Below are positions 41,880 to 52,363 of a stretch of 64,000 nt of DNA, piece after piece. Every line of letters begins with the position of its first letter. The stretch's first letter is position 1. The DNA is taken from NCBI GenBank assembly GCA_026391675.1, contig JAPLDQ010000011.1, positions 62,001-126,000 on the forward strand, read 5' to 3'. Below the pieces are notes generated by a model. The model was given only the letters and a program-made list of their open reading frames with translations, did no database searches and was not told the DNA's origin. The stretch is from Bacteroidota bacterium (GTDB lineage Bacteria > Bacteroidota > Bacteroidia > Bacteroidales > JACABE01). The translations under genes were made by a program, and so were the position numbers.

Positions 41880-41976
41880 ACTACAAGCTTTTTTGTAAAA
41901 AAAATATCAATTCAATAGTAAAAGCAATTAAAAAATTGTACTTTTGAAAATCAGTTTATCATTAAATTAATATACT

Positions 41977-42591
41977 ATGCATATAGCAGTTGCAGGAAAT
42001 ATTGGCTCTGGCAAAACTACCCTTACAGGTTTATTGTCAAAGCATTTTAAGTGGCAGGCCCACTACGAGGATGTAGATACCAACCCTTATTTGCAAAGTT
42101 TTTATGAAGATATGCGACGCTGGTCATTCAATCTTCAGATCTATTTTTTAAACAGTCGTTTCAGACAAGTGGTTGATATTCGTAAAAAAGGGAAATCTGT
42201 TATACAGGATCGTACAATATATGAAGATGCATATATTTTTGCTCCCAACTTACACGCCATGGGATTAATGACAACCCGCGATTTTGACAACTACTCTTCT
42301 TTGTTTGAATTGATGAGCAGCTTTATCCAACCTCCTGATCTGCTTATTTATTTAAAAGCAAGTGTTCCAACATTGGTTAATCAGATTCAGCAACGCGGAA
42401 GGGAATATGAAAACTCTATCCGCTTGGATTACCTGAAAAGTCTTAATGAAAGATATGAACAATGGATAGAAAGCTATAAAATCGGTAAATTACTGGTAAT
42501 TGAAGTCGATAATATGAATTTTCAGAAAAATCCTGAAGATTTGGGTCTTATTATCGAAAAAATCAACGCCGAAATCAACGGTTTATTCTAA
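41977..42591 (+). CDS. Deoxynucleoside kinase family protein
   Basis: IAVAGNIGSGKTTLTGLLS; SVIQDRTIYEDAYIFA; DLLIYLKASVPTLVNQIQQRGREYE. Confidence 0.93.
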   Translation: MHIAVAGNIGSGKTTLTGLLSKHFKWQAHYEDVDTNPYLQSFYEDMRRWSFNLQIYFLNSRFRQVVDIRKKGKSVIQDRTIYEDAYIFAPNLHAMGLMTTRDFDNYSSLFELMSSFIQPPDLLIYLKASVPTLVNQIQQRGREYENSIRLDYLKSLNERYEQWIESYKIGKLLVIEVDNMNFQKNPEDLGLIIEKINAEINGLF

Positions 42592-42603
42592 TCGTTTGAA
42601 ATC

Positions 42604-43341
42604 ATGAATTGTATAGGGATTATACCTGCTCGTTACGCCTCAACACGTTTTCCGGGAAAACCTCTTGCTATTATTGACGGAAAGTCAATGATACAAAGAG
42701 TTTATGAACAGGTGAGTATGGCTGAATCTTTAATAAAAGTTATAGTTGCAACTGATGATGATCGTATAGCTGATCATGTGAAAAGTTTTGGTGCAAATGT
42801 TTGTATGACCTCAGAAAAACATAATAGTGGTACCGATCGTTGTTTTGAAGTTGTTGAAAACCTTAATAAAAGCGATGTTGATATAATTATAAATATTCAG
42901 GGTGATGAACCCTTTATTAATCCCGCACAAATTGATTTACTTGCATCATGCTTTGCTGATAATTCAGTAGAAATTGCCACATTAATTAAACGGATTGAAT
43001 GTTGTGAAGATATTTTTAATCCCAATGTTGTAAAAGTGGTTAAAGATATCCATAACAGGGCAGTTTATTTCAGCCGATCTGCAATTCCATTTCAACGGGG
43101 TGTAGCTCAGGAAAAATGGCTTGAAAAAGGCATGGATTATTATAAACACATCGGTATTTATGCTTATCGGACTGCAACTTTGAAAAAAATTGTTTCATTA
43201 CCTTTGAGTAGTCTGGAAAAAACAGAATCCCTTGAACAATTACGCTGGATTGAAAATGGATATACAATATATACAGCTACAACTGAATTTGAGAGTATTG
43301 CTATAGATACCCCTGAAGATTTAAAAAAGCTTTCAAGATAA
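42604..43341 (+). CDS. kdsB: 3-deoxy-manno-octulosonate cytidylyltransferase
   Basis: IGIIPARYASTRFPGKPLAIIDGKSMIQRVYEQ, VNLNK..INIQGDEPFINPAQID, KHIGIYAYR. Confidence 0.97.
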   Translation: MNCIGIIPARYASTRFPGKPLAIIDGKSMIQRVYEQVSMAESLIKVIVATDDDRIADHVKSFGANVCMTSEKHNSGTDRCFEVVENLNKSDVDIIINIQGDEPFINPAQIDLLASCFADNSVEIATLIKRIECCEDIFNPNVVKVVKDIHNRAVYFSRSAIPFQRGVAQEKWLEKGMDYYKHIGIYAYRTATLKKIVSLPLSSLEKTESLEQLRWIENGYTIYTATTEFESIAIDTPEDLKKLSR

Positions 43342-43352
43342 AAATAAAGATA

Positions 43353-44312
43353 ATGGACATAGTAAAGCTGGTATTAAATGTATTAAAAGAAAAGGAAACT
43401 GTTGTTATTCCTGCATTGGGAAGATTCACTTTAACTACTGTTTCTGCAAAAATACATCCTGTTGATCATGTTTTTACACCACCTTTCAAGATAATATTAT
43501 TTGAAAGCATTGCATCACAAAATGATTTGCTTGCTCAATATATTGCAGAACAGGAACAAATAACTGTTGATCAGGCAACAAATGAAATATCAGCATTTAC
43601 TGAAAATGTATTAAAGGGTATTCAGAATGAAAAGCATTTCAAAGTAGAAGGATTTGGAATCTTCGAACTGAATAATGAGAAATTAATTGTTTTTACTGCT
43701 GACAGTTCGCTTTTTGCAGATGAATTTATTGGTTTTAATGAGTTTACATCTCCTGCCATTGTCAGGACTGAATTTAAAGATAAAGCAGTACAATTAGCAC
43801 AACAGGAAAAAGAGAAACAAGCAAAAAGAAGGAAGAAAAGAAAATTATTTATCATCATTTCATTTCTTCTGATTATTATTGCTGCTTTAGTTTATCTGTT
43901 TTTATTTTCCGATATTACAAGTAATTTCCTTAATAAAAATGAAATTAAAACAAATCCAACTCCCGTTGCTGATACTGCAAAAAAACAAATAATTAATGAT
44001 ACCATAAATCTGCATGCAAAGGATAGTCTAAATAATATAATATCAGCAGATACAAATCATTTGCAAAATAAAACACAGGAAACAGGTGATTATTTTATTG
44101 TCGCTGCATCCTTTAAATCCGAAGAAAATGCCAATAAATCAGTTGAAAAACTGAAGACCAAAGGTTTTAACGGAGCCGGTATTACCCACCAACAAGGAAA
44201 CAGCATGTTTATCGTTTATTATCAGTCATATGCCAGCAAAGACGATGCTTTAAAAGCATTACAGCAGATTATTAAAAATGAAAATCCTGAATCTTGGTTA
44301 CTAAAGAAATAA
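43353..44312 (+). CDS. HU-CCDC81-like and SPOR domain membrane protein
   Basis: N-terminal VIPALGRFTLTTVSAKIHPVDHVFTPPFKIILFE; central TM; C-terminal SPOR-like YFIVAASFKSEENANKSVEKLKTKGF. Confidence 0.8.
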   Translation: MDIVKLVLNVLKEKETVVIPALGRFTLTTVSAKIHPVDHVFTPPFKIILFESIASQNDLLAQYIAEQEQITVDQATNEISAFTENVLKGIQNEKHFKVEGFGIFELNNEKLIVFTADSSLFADEFIGFNEFTSPAIVRTEFKDKAVQLAQQEKEKQAKRRKKRKLFIIISFLLIIIAALVYLFLFSDITSNFLNKNEIKTNPTPVADTAKKQIINDTINLHAKDSLNNIISADTNHLQNKTQETGDYFIVAASFKSEENANKSVEKLKTKGFNGAGITHQQGNSMFIVYYQSYASKDDALKALQQIIKNENPESWLLKK

Positions 44313-44322
44313 ATTGAATTAA

Positions 44323-44997
44323 TTGGGAAAGAATAAATTACAACGATTTGCTGAAAATCTGACATTTGATAATTTTTTTCAGCCAACTTACGAGGACATT
44401 AGTAATGGTTATATTCTGAAAGGGAAATGGGCCAGTGATTTTTTTAAAAACAATAACCCCATTGTACTGGAATTAGGCTGCGGGAAAGGGGAGTACAGCG
44501 TAGGATTGGCAAAGCGTTATCCTGATAAAAATTTTATAGGTCTTGATATTAAGGGAGCAAGAATGTGGCGTGGTTGTAAAACTGCAGTAGATGAGCATAT
44601 TCATAATATTGCTTTTTTAAGAACCAGGATTGAATTAATTGAACATTATTTTGCTGAAAACGAAATTTCAGAAATCTGGATAACTTTTCCTGATCCTCAA
44701 CCCAGGAGAATTAAAGAAAATAAGCGTTTAACTTCGCCTGCATTTTTAAAAAGATATGCCAGTATACTTAGAAAAGAAGGTATTATTCATCTGAAAACAG
44801 ATGCTTTCCTGTTATATTTCTACACCATGGAGATTATTAAAGAGAATAACCATCAAATTCTGATATCCACGGATGATTTATACCATTCCGGAATTGAAGA
44901 TGATGTAATTGGAATCCAGACTTTTTATGAGCAATTTTTTCTTGCACAGGGTAAAAAAATAAATTATATAAAATTTCAGCTAAATCAGTCATTGTGA
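44323..44997 (+). CDS. trmB: tRNA (guanine-N7)-methyltransferase (TTG start)
   Basis: VLELGCGKGEYSVGLAKRYPDKNFIGLDIKGARMWRG; ITFPDPQPRRIKENKRLTSPAFLKRY. Confidence 0.93.
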   Translation: MGKNKLQRFAENLTFDNFFQPTYEDISNGYILKGKWASDFFKNNNPIVLELGCGKGEYSVGLAKRYPDKNFIGLDIKGARMWRGCKTAVDEHIHNIAFLRTRIELIEHYFAENEISEIWITFPDPQPRRIKENKRLTSPAFLKRYASILRKEGIIHLKTDAFLLYFYTMEIIKENNHQILISTDDLYHSGIEDDVIGIQTFYEQFFLAQGKKINYIKFQLNQSL

Positions 44998-45329
44998 AAG
45001 ATATTTCGTTCTTTCAATCGGTATACGAAGTGGTAAAATTAATACCTTATGGCAGGGTGACTTCATATGGTGCAATAGCAGCCTGTTTAGGCAGCAAAGG
45101 GTCATCAAGAATGGTAGGCTGGGCAATGAATTCAAGTCATCATTTGCCGGAAAATATACCTGCTCACAGGGTTGTAAACCGTATTGGCTTACTTACCGGC
45201 AAACATCATTTTGGCGGAACTGATACCATGCAGGAATTACTGGAAAGTGAAGGAATTAAGGTGATGAATAATCAAATTCTTAATTTTGAACATTATTTCT
45301 GGGACCCTGCTATTGAATTGAAATTGTAA
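44994..45329 (+). CDS. Alkyltransferase-like (ATL) MGMT-family protein lacking the catalytic cysteine
   Basis: IPYGRVTSYGAIAACLGSKGSSRMVGWAM..., with IPAHRVVN in place of IPCHRVV; codon gct at the Cys position. Confidence 0.88.
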   Translation: MKDISFFQSVYEVVKLIPYGRVTSYGAIAACLGSKGSSRMVGWAMNSSHHLPENIPAHRVVNRIGLLTGKHHFGGTDTMQELLESEGIKVMNNQILNFEHYFWDPAIELKL

Positions 45330-45483
45330 TATTTTTATAATTTAAGTAACTTACTAATTTTTGCAAACCTAAAATAGTTCTGAAATTATTATATATTTGA
45401 AATCAGTATTAATTTTTTTCAAAAATTAAACTAAATTAAAATTTAACTGTTTAAGTATTTAAAAATTAAAAATCTGAAAAACA

Positions 45484-47676
45484 ATGGGAAACAGCCGCTT
45501 TAAAGCATTATCAATTGCTACCAACAGAAACGGGAATTCTGTGAACTTACCTGCTTATGGTAAAATTTCAGCCATTTTTGGCGATATGACTTTTAACAAA
45601 GAAAGCATGCGCCAGTATTTGGGAGATGAAACTTTTAAATCCATTTTAAGAGCCATTGATGGTGATGGAAAAATAGAAAGAAAAGCTGCTGATGAAATTG
45701 CATTAGCCATGAAATCATGGGCTATTTCAAAAGGAGCCACACACTATACCCATTGGTTTCAGCCACTAACAGGAAGTTCTGCCGAAAAGCACGATTCATT
45801 CTTTACTATTGATGAAAATGAAAGAGCAATAGAATTCTTCGACGGCAGTAACCTTATCCAACAAGAGCCTGATGCTTCCAGCTTTCCAAGCGGTGGTATA
45901 AGAAATACTTTCGAAGCCCGCGGATATACTGCCTGGGATCCGTCATCCCCGGCTTTTGTTATAGAGAAAACCCTTTGTATCCCTACTATTTTTGTTTCAT
46001 ATACCAGCGAAGCACTGGACTATAAAGCACCTTTATTAAAATCAATTCATTTTCTTGATAAAGCAGCTACTGATGTTGCACAACTATTTGATCCAACAGT
46101 TAAAAAAGTTAAGGCTACACTGGGAATTGAGCAGGAATACTTTCTGATTGACGAGGCTTTGTATAATGCCCGCCCTGACTTAGCCCTTACCGGACGTACA
46201 TTGTTTGGTCATGCATCTGCAAAAGACCAGCAATTAGAAGATAATTATTTCGGCAGTATACCCGAAAGAGTCGTCAATTTTATGAAAGACGTGGAATATC
46301 AATCTTATTTACTGGGTATTCCTTTAAGAACAAGACATAATGAAGTTGCACCCAACCAGTTTGAATGTGCACCCTTATTTGAAGAAATTAATATTGCCAT
46401 CGACCACAATGTATTATTGATGGATATTATGAGCAAAACTGCCCGCAGACATCATTTCAGAGTGTTATTACACGAGAAGCCTTATTCAGGCATCAATGGA
46501 TCCGGTAAACACAATAATTTCTCTTTACAGACTGATAAATCTGAAAACTTATTGTCACCCGGCAAAACGCCTGAATCTAATCTTAAGTTTCTCACCTTCT
46601 TTTTAAATATTATTGAAGCCGTTAACAATAAAAATGATTTACTGAGAGCTTCAATAGCATCTGCCAGTAATGACTTACGTTTGGGCGGAAACGAAGCACC
46701 TCCTGCAATTATGTCTGTTTTTATAGGCGAACAGCTTACTGCAATCTTAAATGATATTGAAAAAAGTAAAGAAGCGATAGTTGGCGATAAAAAAGGTAAA
46801 AAACGTTCTAACATAGGGATTTCTCATATACCTGAAATCCTGCTTGACAATACAGATCGTAACCGGACTTCTCCATTTGCCTTTACTGGTAATAAATTTG
46901 AATTCAGAGCTGTAGGTTCTTCTGCAAATTCAGCTGCACCCATGATTACATTGCTAACCATAGTTGGGAATCAATTGCTGAACTTTAAATCGGAAGTTGA
47001 CAAGTTAATGGCTCAGAAAATTAATAAAGAAGAAGCAATTACAGCAGTTTTGAAAAAATATATTTCCAATTCAAAAAGGGTTCGCTTTGATGGCAATAAT
47101 TATAGTAAGGAATGGTTAATTGAAGCTAAAAAGCGGAAACTTTCAAATGTTTCATCAACACCTGTTGCATTACAATCTATTTTAGAAAAAGATGCAGTTA
47201 AGATGTATGAAAATGCCAAAGTGCTTTCACACCGTGAATTGGAAGCAAGAATGCATATTCAATTGGAAAATTATACGAAAAAAATTCAGATTGAATCCCG
47301 AACTTATGGCGATTTGGCCATTAATCATATTTTACCGGTCGCCATTCGTTATCAGAATATACTGATAGAGAATGTTAAAGGCTTGCAGAGCATATTCCCA
47401 AAGGAAACGCTTAATAATATTGCAAAAATACAATTACAGAACATTAAAGATATTTCTGAACATATCACCCAGATAACAGTTTTGGTAAACAGAATGATAG
47501 ATGCACGTAAACAAGCAAACCGCATTGAAGATGTTTACGATAAAGCAAAAAATTATTGCGATAAAGTCTTGCCATATTTCGATAAAATCAGGGAACATAC
47601 CGATAGCCTTGAATTAATGGTTGACGATGAATTATGGCCATTACCAAAATACAGGGAATTATTGTTTGTAAATTAG
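45484..47676 (+). CDS. Glutamine synthetase type III
   Basis: 730 aa; THYTHWFQPLTGSSAEKHDSF, GIEQEYFLID, LHEKPYSGINGSGKHNNFSLQT, RNRTSPFAFTGNKFEFRAVGSS. Confidence 0.97.
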   Translation: MGNSRFKALSIATNRNGNSVNLPAYGKISAIFGDMTFNKESMRQYLGDETFKSILRAIDGDGKIERKAADEIALAMKSWAISKGATHYTHWFQPLTGSSAEKHDSFFTIDENERAIEFFDGSNLIQQEPDASSFPSGGIRNTFEARGYTAWDPSSPAFVIEKTLCIPTIFVSYTSEALDYKAPLLKSIHFLDKAATDVAQLFDPTVKKVKATLGIEQEYFLIDEALYNARPDLALTGRTLFGHASAKDQQLEDNYFGSIPERVVNFMKDVEYQSYLLGIPLRTRHNEVAPNQFECAPLFEEINIAIDHNVLLMDIMSKTARRHHFRVLLHEKPYSGINGSGKHNNFSLQTDKSENLLSPGKTPESNLKFLTFFLNIIEAVNNKNDLLRASIASASNDLRLGGNEAPPAIMSVFIGEQLTAILNDIEKSKEAIVGDKKGKKRSNIGISHIPEILLDNTDRNRTSPFAFTGNKFEFRAVGSSANSAAPMITLLTIVGNQLLNFKSEVDKLMAQKINKEEAITAVLKKYISNSKRVRFDGNNYSKEWLIEAKKRKLSNVSSTPVALQSILEKDAVKMYENAKVLSHRELEARMHIQLENYTKKIQIESRTYGDLAINHILPVAIRYQNILIENVKGLQSIFPKETLNNIAKIQLQNIKDISEHITQITVLVNRMIDARKQANRIEDVYDKAKNYCDKVLPYFDKIREHTDSLELMVDDELWPLPKYRELLFVN

Positions 47677-47721
47677 TTATATTTATTTTTAAATATTTTC
47701 AATAAATACAATACTTATTAA

Positions 47722-47762
47722 CCCTGACAGGGTTCTAAACCCTGTCAGGGATAGTTTTTTTG
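47722..47762. terminator. Terminator-like perfect 13-bp palindrome (ccctgacagggtt-cta-aaccctgtcaggg) followed by a T-rich tract
   Basis: Arms 47722-47734 and 47738-47750, then atagttttttt. Confidence 0.8.
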
Positions 47763-48255
47763 TTTTAAAATGTGTTAAGCAAAATTTTATAGTCTTAAAA
47801 TAAACTTAGTAAACAATTTTTTTAATATTTAACGTTTATTATCTCTGTCTTGATTAAACACTGAGTAATAAACAGAAAAATAATTATCAGCATTGAACTT
47901 TAACTTATTAAAAGCTACTTTTAACTGCTTATTTTAATCCTTAAACCTGTTCATGCATTTTTACAGCCTGAATATGTTGTATTTTTGCAAAGTAAAATAA
48001 ATTCATTCATTAAAATCAAATCAATTTTTTACCTTTACCTTTTTACAAAATACCTTTAACTGATTTTATAAAAATTAATTTTTTTGATTAATATATTTTC
48101 ATAATTTTGTGGAAAATTTAAAGGTTCTTTAAAAATTAAAAATGAGCACAATATGGTAACTTACCATAGAAGTAGAATATAGATAAAAACCGAAATATTT
48201 ATAAAATTATTAATCAAAATAAAATTTATTATTAACAATTAAATTAATCTTAAAA

Positions 48256-49062
48256 ATGAAAAAAAACGAAGAATTATCAAGTAGTTTAAAAACCTGGTTT
48301 TCTGCTATAGTTATTCCATTAGCTTTAGTGGTAGCTGTATGTATTTACATATTTATTTTAGGTAATGGAAGCAATTTCATGGGTGGAAATAGTGCTAATG
48401 CACCTTTGCCAGGAAATTATTTGGCTACTGTATATAAAGGTGGCTTTATTGTACCTATTTTAATGTCATTATTAATTATTGTATTAACTTTTACAATTGA
48501 ACGTTTTTTTACCATTTCAAAAGCTAAAGGTAAAGGTTCTGTTACAGGTTTTGTTAAAAAAGTCAGAAAATTTGTTGCTAATGGTGATATTGAAGGTGCT
48601 GTTGCTGAATGTAATAAACAAAGAGGATCTGTTGCAAATGTAATACTTTCTGTTTTAATGAGATACAAAGCATTAGAAGGTGATGCAACCATGACCAAAG
48701 ATCAAAAATTATTATCTATACAAAAAGAAATTGAAGAAGCTACTTCATTGGAATTACCTGGTTTAGAACAAAACTTAGTAATATTAGCTACAATTACATC
48801 AGTATCTACATTATTAGGGTTATTAGGTACAGTATTAGGTATGATCAGGGCTTTTGCCGCTTTAGCACAAGCAGGTGCTCCTGACTCAGTAGCTTTAGCA
48901 ACTGGTATTTCTGAAGCACTTATCAATACTGCATTTGGTATCGGTACTGCTGCATTAGCCGTTGTTTTCTACAATGTGTTTACTACTCAAATTGACAAAT
49001 TAACCTATAGTATTGACGAAGCTGGTTTTAGCATCGTTCAGACTTATGCCGAAAAACATTAA
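48256..49062 (+). CDS. MotA/TolQ/ExbB proton channel family protein
   Basis: TITSVSTLLGLLGTVLGMIRAFAALAQAGAPDSVALATGISEALINTAFGIGTAALAVVFYN. Confidence 0.95.
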   Translation: MKKNEELSSSLKTWFSAIVIPLALVVAVCIYIFILGNGSNFMGGNSANAPLPGNYLATVYKGGFIVPILMSLLIIVLTFTIERFFTISKAKGKGSVTGFVKKVRKFVANGDIEGAVAECNKQRGSVANVILSVLMRYKALEGDATMTKDQKLLSIQKEIEEATSLELPGLEQNLVILATITSVSTLLGLLGTVLGMIRAFAALAQAGAPDSVALATGISEALINTAFGIGTAALAVVFYNVFTTQIDKLTYSIDEAGFSIVQTYAEKH

Positions 49063-49084
49063 TAAATAAAAAAAACAAAGTAAA

Positions 49085-49693
49085 ATGCCTAAAGTAAAAG
49101 CAAAGCGAAAAAGTACCTGGGTCGATATGACTGCTATGTGTGATATGGCATTCTTATTGCTTACGTTTTTTATGCTCACTTCTAATTTTACACAAAAAGA
49201 ACCTATTCAGGTGAATACACCTTCTTCAATTTCAGAAATTAAAATTCCTGAAGTAAATATCATGAAGATTGAAGTTGATAAAGAAGGGAAAATTTTCTTC
49301 GGTATTGACGGACAAGATAAAAGAATAAGTTTATTGGAAAAAATAGGTGAAGCTTATAAAATGAATTTTACAGCTGAAGAAAAGAAGGAGTTTAGTTTAA
49401 TAACTGCGTTTGGCGTACCTATGGAAAAAATGAAATCATTTCTTTCATTAAAACCTGAACAAAGGGATTTAAAAGAAAATGCGCTTGGTATTCCGAGTGA
49501 TTCTCTTAATAATCAGTTTAAAGATTGGGTTAGAGCTGCAAGAGCTGTAAATAAAGATTTGAAAATAGCTATAAAAGCTGATCAGATTACTCCTTATCCT
49601 AAAATAAAGAATGTAATGAATACCTTACAAGATTTAAATGAATGCAGGTTTAATCTGATAACCAGTCTGGAAGAAGCTCCTAAAAATTTATAA
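49085..49693 (+). CDS. ExbD/TolR family biopolymer transporter
   Basis: STWVDMTAMCDMAFLLLTFFMLTSNF. Confidence 0.92.
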   Translation: MPKVKAKRKSTWVDMTAMCDMAFLLLTFFMLTSNFTQKEPIQVNTPSSISEIKIPEVNIMKIEVDKEGKIFFGIDGQDKRISLLEKIGEAYKMNFTAEEKKEFSLITAFGVPMEKMKSFLSLKPEQRDLKENALGIPSDSLNNQFKDWVRAARAVNKDLKIAIKADQITPYPKIKNVMNTLQDLNECRFNLITSLEEAPKNL

Positions 49694-49714
49694 ATAATTT
49701 AAAGTTATAAAGAA

Positions 49715-50341
49715 ATGGCCGAAATAAGCACCGAAGGAAAAGGTGGAAAACATAAAGGTAAATCGAAAAAGGTATCTACCAGAGTCGATTTAACACCTAT
49801 GGTTGACTTAGCTTTTTTACTCATCACTTTTTTTATGCTTACAACTTCAATGTTGAAGCCTCAAACTATGGAAATTGCGATGCCTTCAAAAGATAAAGTT
49901 GATCTTTCAAAAATACCACCTCTTAAAAATTCATTGGCAGTTACAGTTATACTTGGAAAAAACGATAAAATTTTCTACTATTTTGGCGCCTTAAAAGATA
50001 CGAAAACAGGTATCGAAGCAGAGGTTAAAACAATTGATTTTGGTCCAAATGGAATCAGAAAAGTATTGCTTGACAGAAACAGAGCTGTTGTTGATAAAGT
50101 GAATGATTTAAGAAAACAGAATTTAAACAGACAAATCTCAGATGATACCCTTAAAGCAAGAGTCAGTCGTGAAAAAGGTGTTAAAGATGCACCTATGGTA
50201 TTGATTAAAGCTACTGATGATTCATCCTATAAGAATTTAGTGGATATACTGGACGAAATGATGATATGCAATATAGGGAAATATGCTATTATTGAGATTA
50301 CACCTGAAGATTTAGATAAAATTAAAACCATGAACCTCTAA
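49715..50341 (+). CDS. ExbD/TolR family biopolymer transporter (second copy)
   Basis: STRVDLTPMVDLAFLLITFFMLTTSM. Confidence 0.93.
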   Translation: MAEISTEGKGGKHKGKSKKVSTRVDLTPMVDLAFLLITFFMLTTSMLKPQTMEIAMPSKDKVDLSKIPPLKNSLAVTVILGKNDKIFYYFGALKDTKTGIEAEVKTIDFGPNGIRKVLLDRNRAVVDKVNDLRKQNLNRQISDDTLKARVSREKGVKDAPMVLIKATDDSSYKNLVDILDEMMICNIGKYAIIEITPEDLDKIKTMNL

Positions 50342-50352
50342 AAATTAAAATC

Positions 50353-51153
50353 ATGTCAGATAAAATAAATATCTATTCAGATGAATGGTGCGATATGGTT
50401 TTTGAAAATAAAAACCATGAATATGGGGCTTTTGTACTTAGAAAGGGTTCATCAAAACGACATTTAAGAGCATCTTTAATAGCTGTAGTGTTTTTTACAA
50501 TAGCTGTTAGTTCACCAGTGATCTTAAAAACCATTATGCCTGAGAAAAAAGTAGTAATTGATGAAGTTACTAAAATTACGGATGTTAAGATTGATAAACC
50601 AAAAGAAGAAGTAGTTGTTCCTGAAGAACAACCTATTTCAAAAAGTACAATTCAGTTTGTTCCTCCTGTTATTAAAGCGGATGAAGATGTTCCTGATGAT
50701 GTTGAAATTAAAACACAGGAAGATTTATCCCAGTCAAAAGAAATAATTTCTACTACAACCTTTAAAGGTGATGATGTTAATGGAGTGGATCCAAACGAAC
50801 TGAACAAAAACCAACAGGTTGTTGATGAATCAAAAGAACAACCTTTGACCTTTGTTGAACAGAATCCTGACTTCCCCGGTGGAGAGGCTGAAATGCAGAA
50901 ATTTTTACATAATAATATCAAATATCCTGCTATCGCAAGAGAAGCCGGAATTGAAGGTACAGTTTATGTAACTTTTGTAGTAAGCAGATCAGGTAAAATT
51001 TCAAATATTAAAATTTTACGTGGTATTGGTGGGGGATGTGACGATGAAGCAATCAGGGTAATCAGATTAATGCCGGAGTGGAAACCGGGTAAACAAAACG
51101 GACAGGCTGTTCCTGTACAATTTAATATGCCAATAAAATTTGTTTTACAATAA
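50353..51153 (+). CDS. Energy transducer TonB
   Basis: TM near the N-terminus; C-terminal FPGGEAEMQKFLHNNIKYPAIAREAGIEGTVYVTFVVSRSGKISNIKILRGIGGGCDDEAIRVIRLMPEWKPGKQNGQAVPVQFNMPIKF. Confidence 0.95.
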   Translation: MSDKINIYSDEWCDMVFENKNHEYGAFVLRKGSSKRHLRASLIAVVFFTIAVSSPVILKTIMPEKKVVIDEVTKITDVKIDKPKEEVVVPEEQPISKSTIQFVPPVIKADEDVPDDVEIKTQEDLSQSKEIISTTTFKGDDVNGVDPNELNKNQQVVDESKEQPLTFVEQNPDFPGGEAEMQKFLHNNIKYPAIAREAGIEGTVYVTFVVSRSGKISNIKILRGIGGGCDDEAIRVIRLMPEWKPGKQNGQAVPVQFNMPIKFVLQ

Positions 51154-51398
51154 TGATTAAACAAAATGGCAATGAAAATAAATGGAAGAATACACTGCAT
51201 AAATTTCTTAATGGATTTAGCTATGTTATGGTATTCTTCTATTTATTTTTATCTTTTATTCTAATTTTTTCGAACCTGTTTTCTGATATTTTAATTAAAT
51301 ATAGATATTCTGCAGCTGCATTGCTATTTTTATATGCAATTTTCAGAGCTTTCCGGATATATAAAACACAAAAGGAGGAAATAAAAGATGAGGAATAA
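51153..51398 (+). CDS. Small two-TM hypothetical protein
   Basis: 81 aa, two hydrophobic segments, overlapping both neighbours within the cluster. Confidence 0.65.
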   Translation: MIKQNGNENKWKNTLHKFLNGFSYVMVFFYLFLSFILIFSNLFSDILIKYRYSAAALLFLYAIFRAFRIYKTQKEEIKDEE

Positions 51399-52344
51399 AT
51401 TTTCAAATACAAAAATCTTACTGGTTTTTTTTATTTTGCTATCATGCTGGGCATGTAAATCAGGTAATAAAGATGAATATACTGATACGCCAACAAGCGG
51501 TAAAATTTCTATAGTTGTTGATGAGACTTTTAAGCCTATTGCACAAACTGAAATTGATGTATTTCAAAGTATATATAGTTTTGCAACAATAAATGCCACT
51601 TATGACACAGAAAATGCTGCATTTGATAAACTGCTGAAAGATAGTGTAAGAATGATAATTTGTTCACGAAAGCTTTATCCTCAGGAAAAAGCAGTTTTTG
51701 ATAAAAAGAAATTTTTCCCTAAAGAAATAAAAATTGCGACAGATGCAATCGCACTGATTGTAAATGCGGATAATAAAGATACATTAATAAGTATACAAAA
51801 CCTGAAAGAGATATTAAATGGTAAAATTACAAACTGGAATCAAATTTATCCAAATTCAAAATTAGGTAAAATAAAACTGGTTTTTGATAACCAGCATTCA
51901 AGTACCGTAAGTTTTTTGTTTGATTCAATCAGCAGAGGAGATAAGTTTTCAACTGAATTATCCGCATTAACCTATAATACAGAAGTAATTGACTATGTCT
52001 CAAAAACTAAAAATGCAATTGGAATAATTGGCACAAGTTTTGTAAGTGATAAAAATGATTCAACATCTTTATCATTTTTAAAAGAAATTAAAGTCATGGC
52101 AGTCTCAAAAGAAAATAAAGCAACATACGAAAATAGTTTTCAACCCTATCAGGCTTATGTTGCAACCAAACAATATCCTTTAACAAGAGATGTATATATT
52201 ATACTCTCAGAACCACGGGCCGGACTTGCTTCAGGATTTACATCTTTTTTAACAAGCGACAGGGGTCAGCGCATTATTCTAAAATCAGGAATTCTGCCAG
52301 CCACACAACCGGTAAGAATAGTTAACGTAAAGAACAGCTTTTAA
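51388..52344 (+). CDS. PstS-like phosphate-binding-type lipoprotein
   Basis: Lipobox LLSCWAC; GKISIVVDETFKP..., ALIVNADNKDTLISIQNLKEILNGKITNWNQIYPNS, SAIGIIG, GLASGFTSFLTSDRGQRIILKSGILPA. Confidence 0.85.
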   Translation: MRNKFSNTKILLVFFILLSCWACKSGNKDEYTDTPTSGKISIVVDETFKPIAQTEIDVFQSIYSFATINATYDTENAAFDKLLKDSVRMIICSRKLYPQEKAVFDKKKFFPKEIKIATDAIALIVNADNKDTLISIQNLKEILNGKITNWNQIYPNSKLGKIKLVFDNQHSSTVSFLFDSISRGDKFSTELSALTYNTEVIDYVSKTKNAIGIIGTSFVSDKNDSTSLSFLKEIKVMAVSKENKATYENSFQPYQAYVATKQYPLTRDVYIILSEPRAGLASGFTSFLTSDRGQRIILKSGILPATQPVRIVNVKNSF

Positions 52345-52363
52345 TTTAATAATACATAAACAA

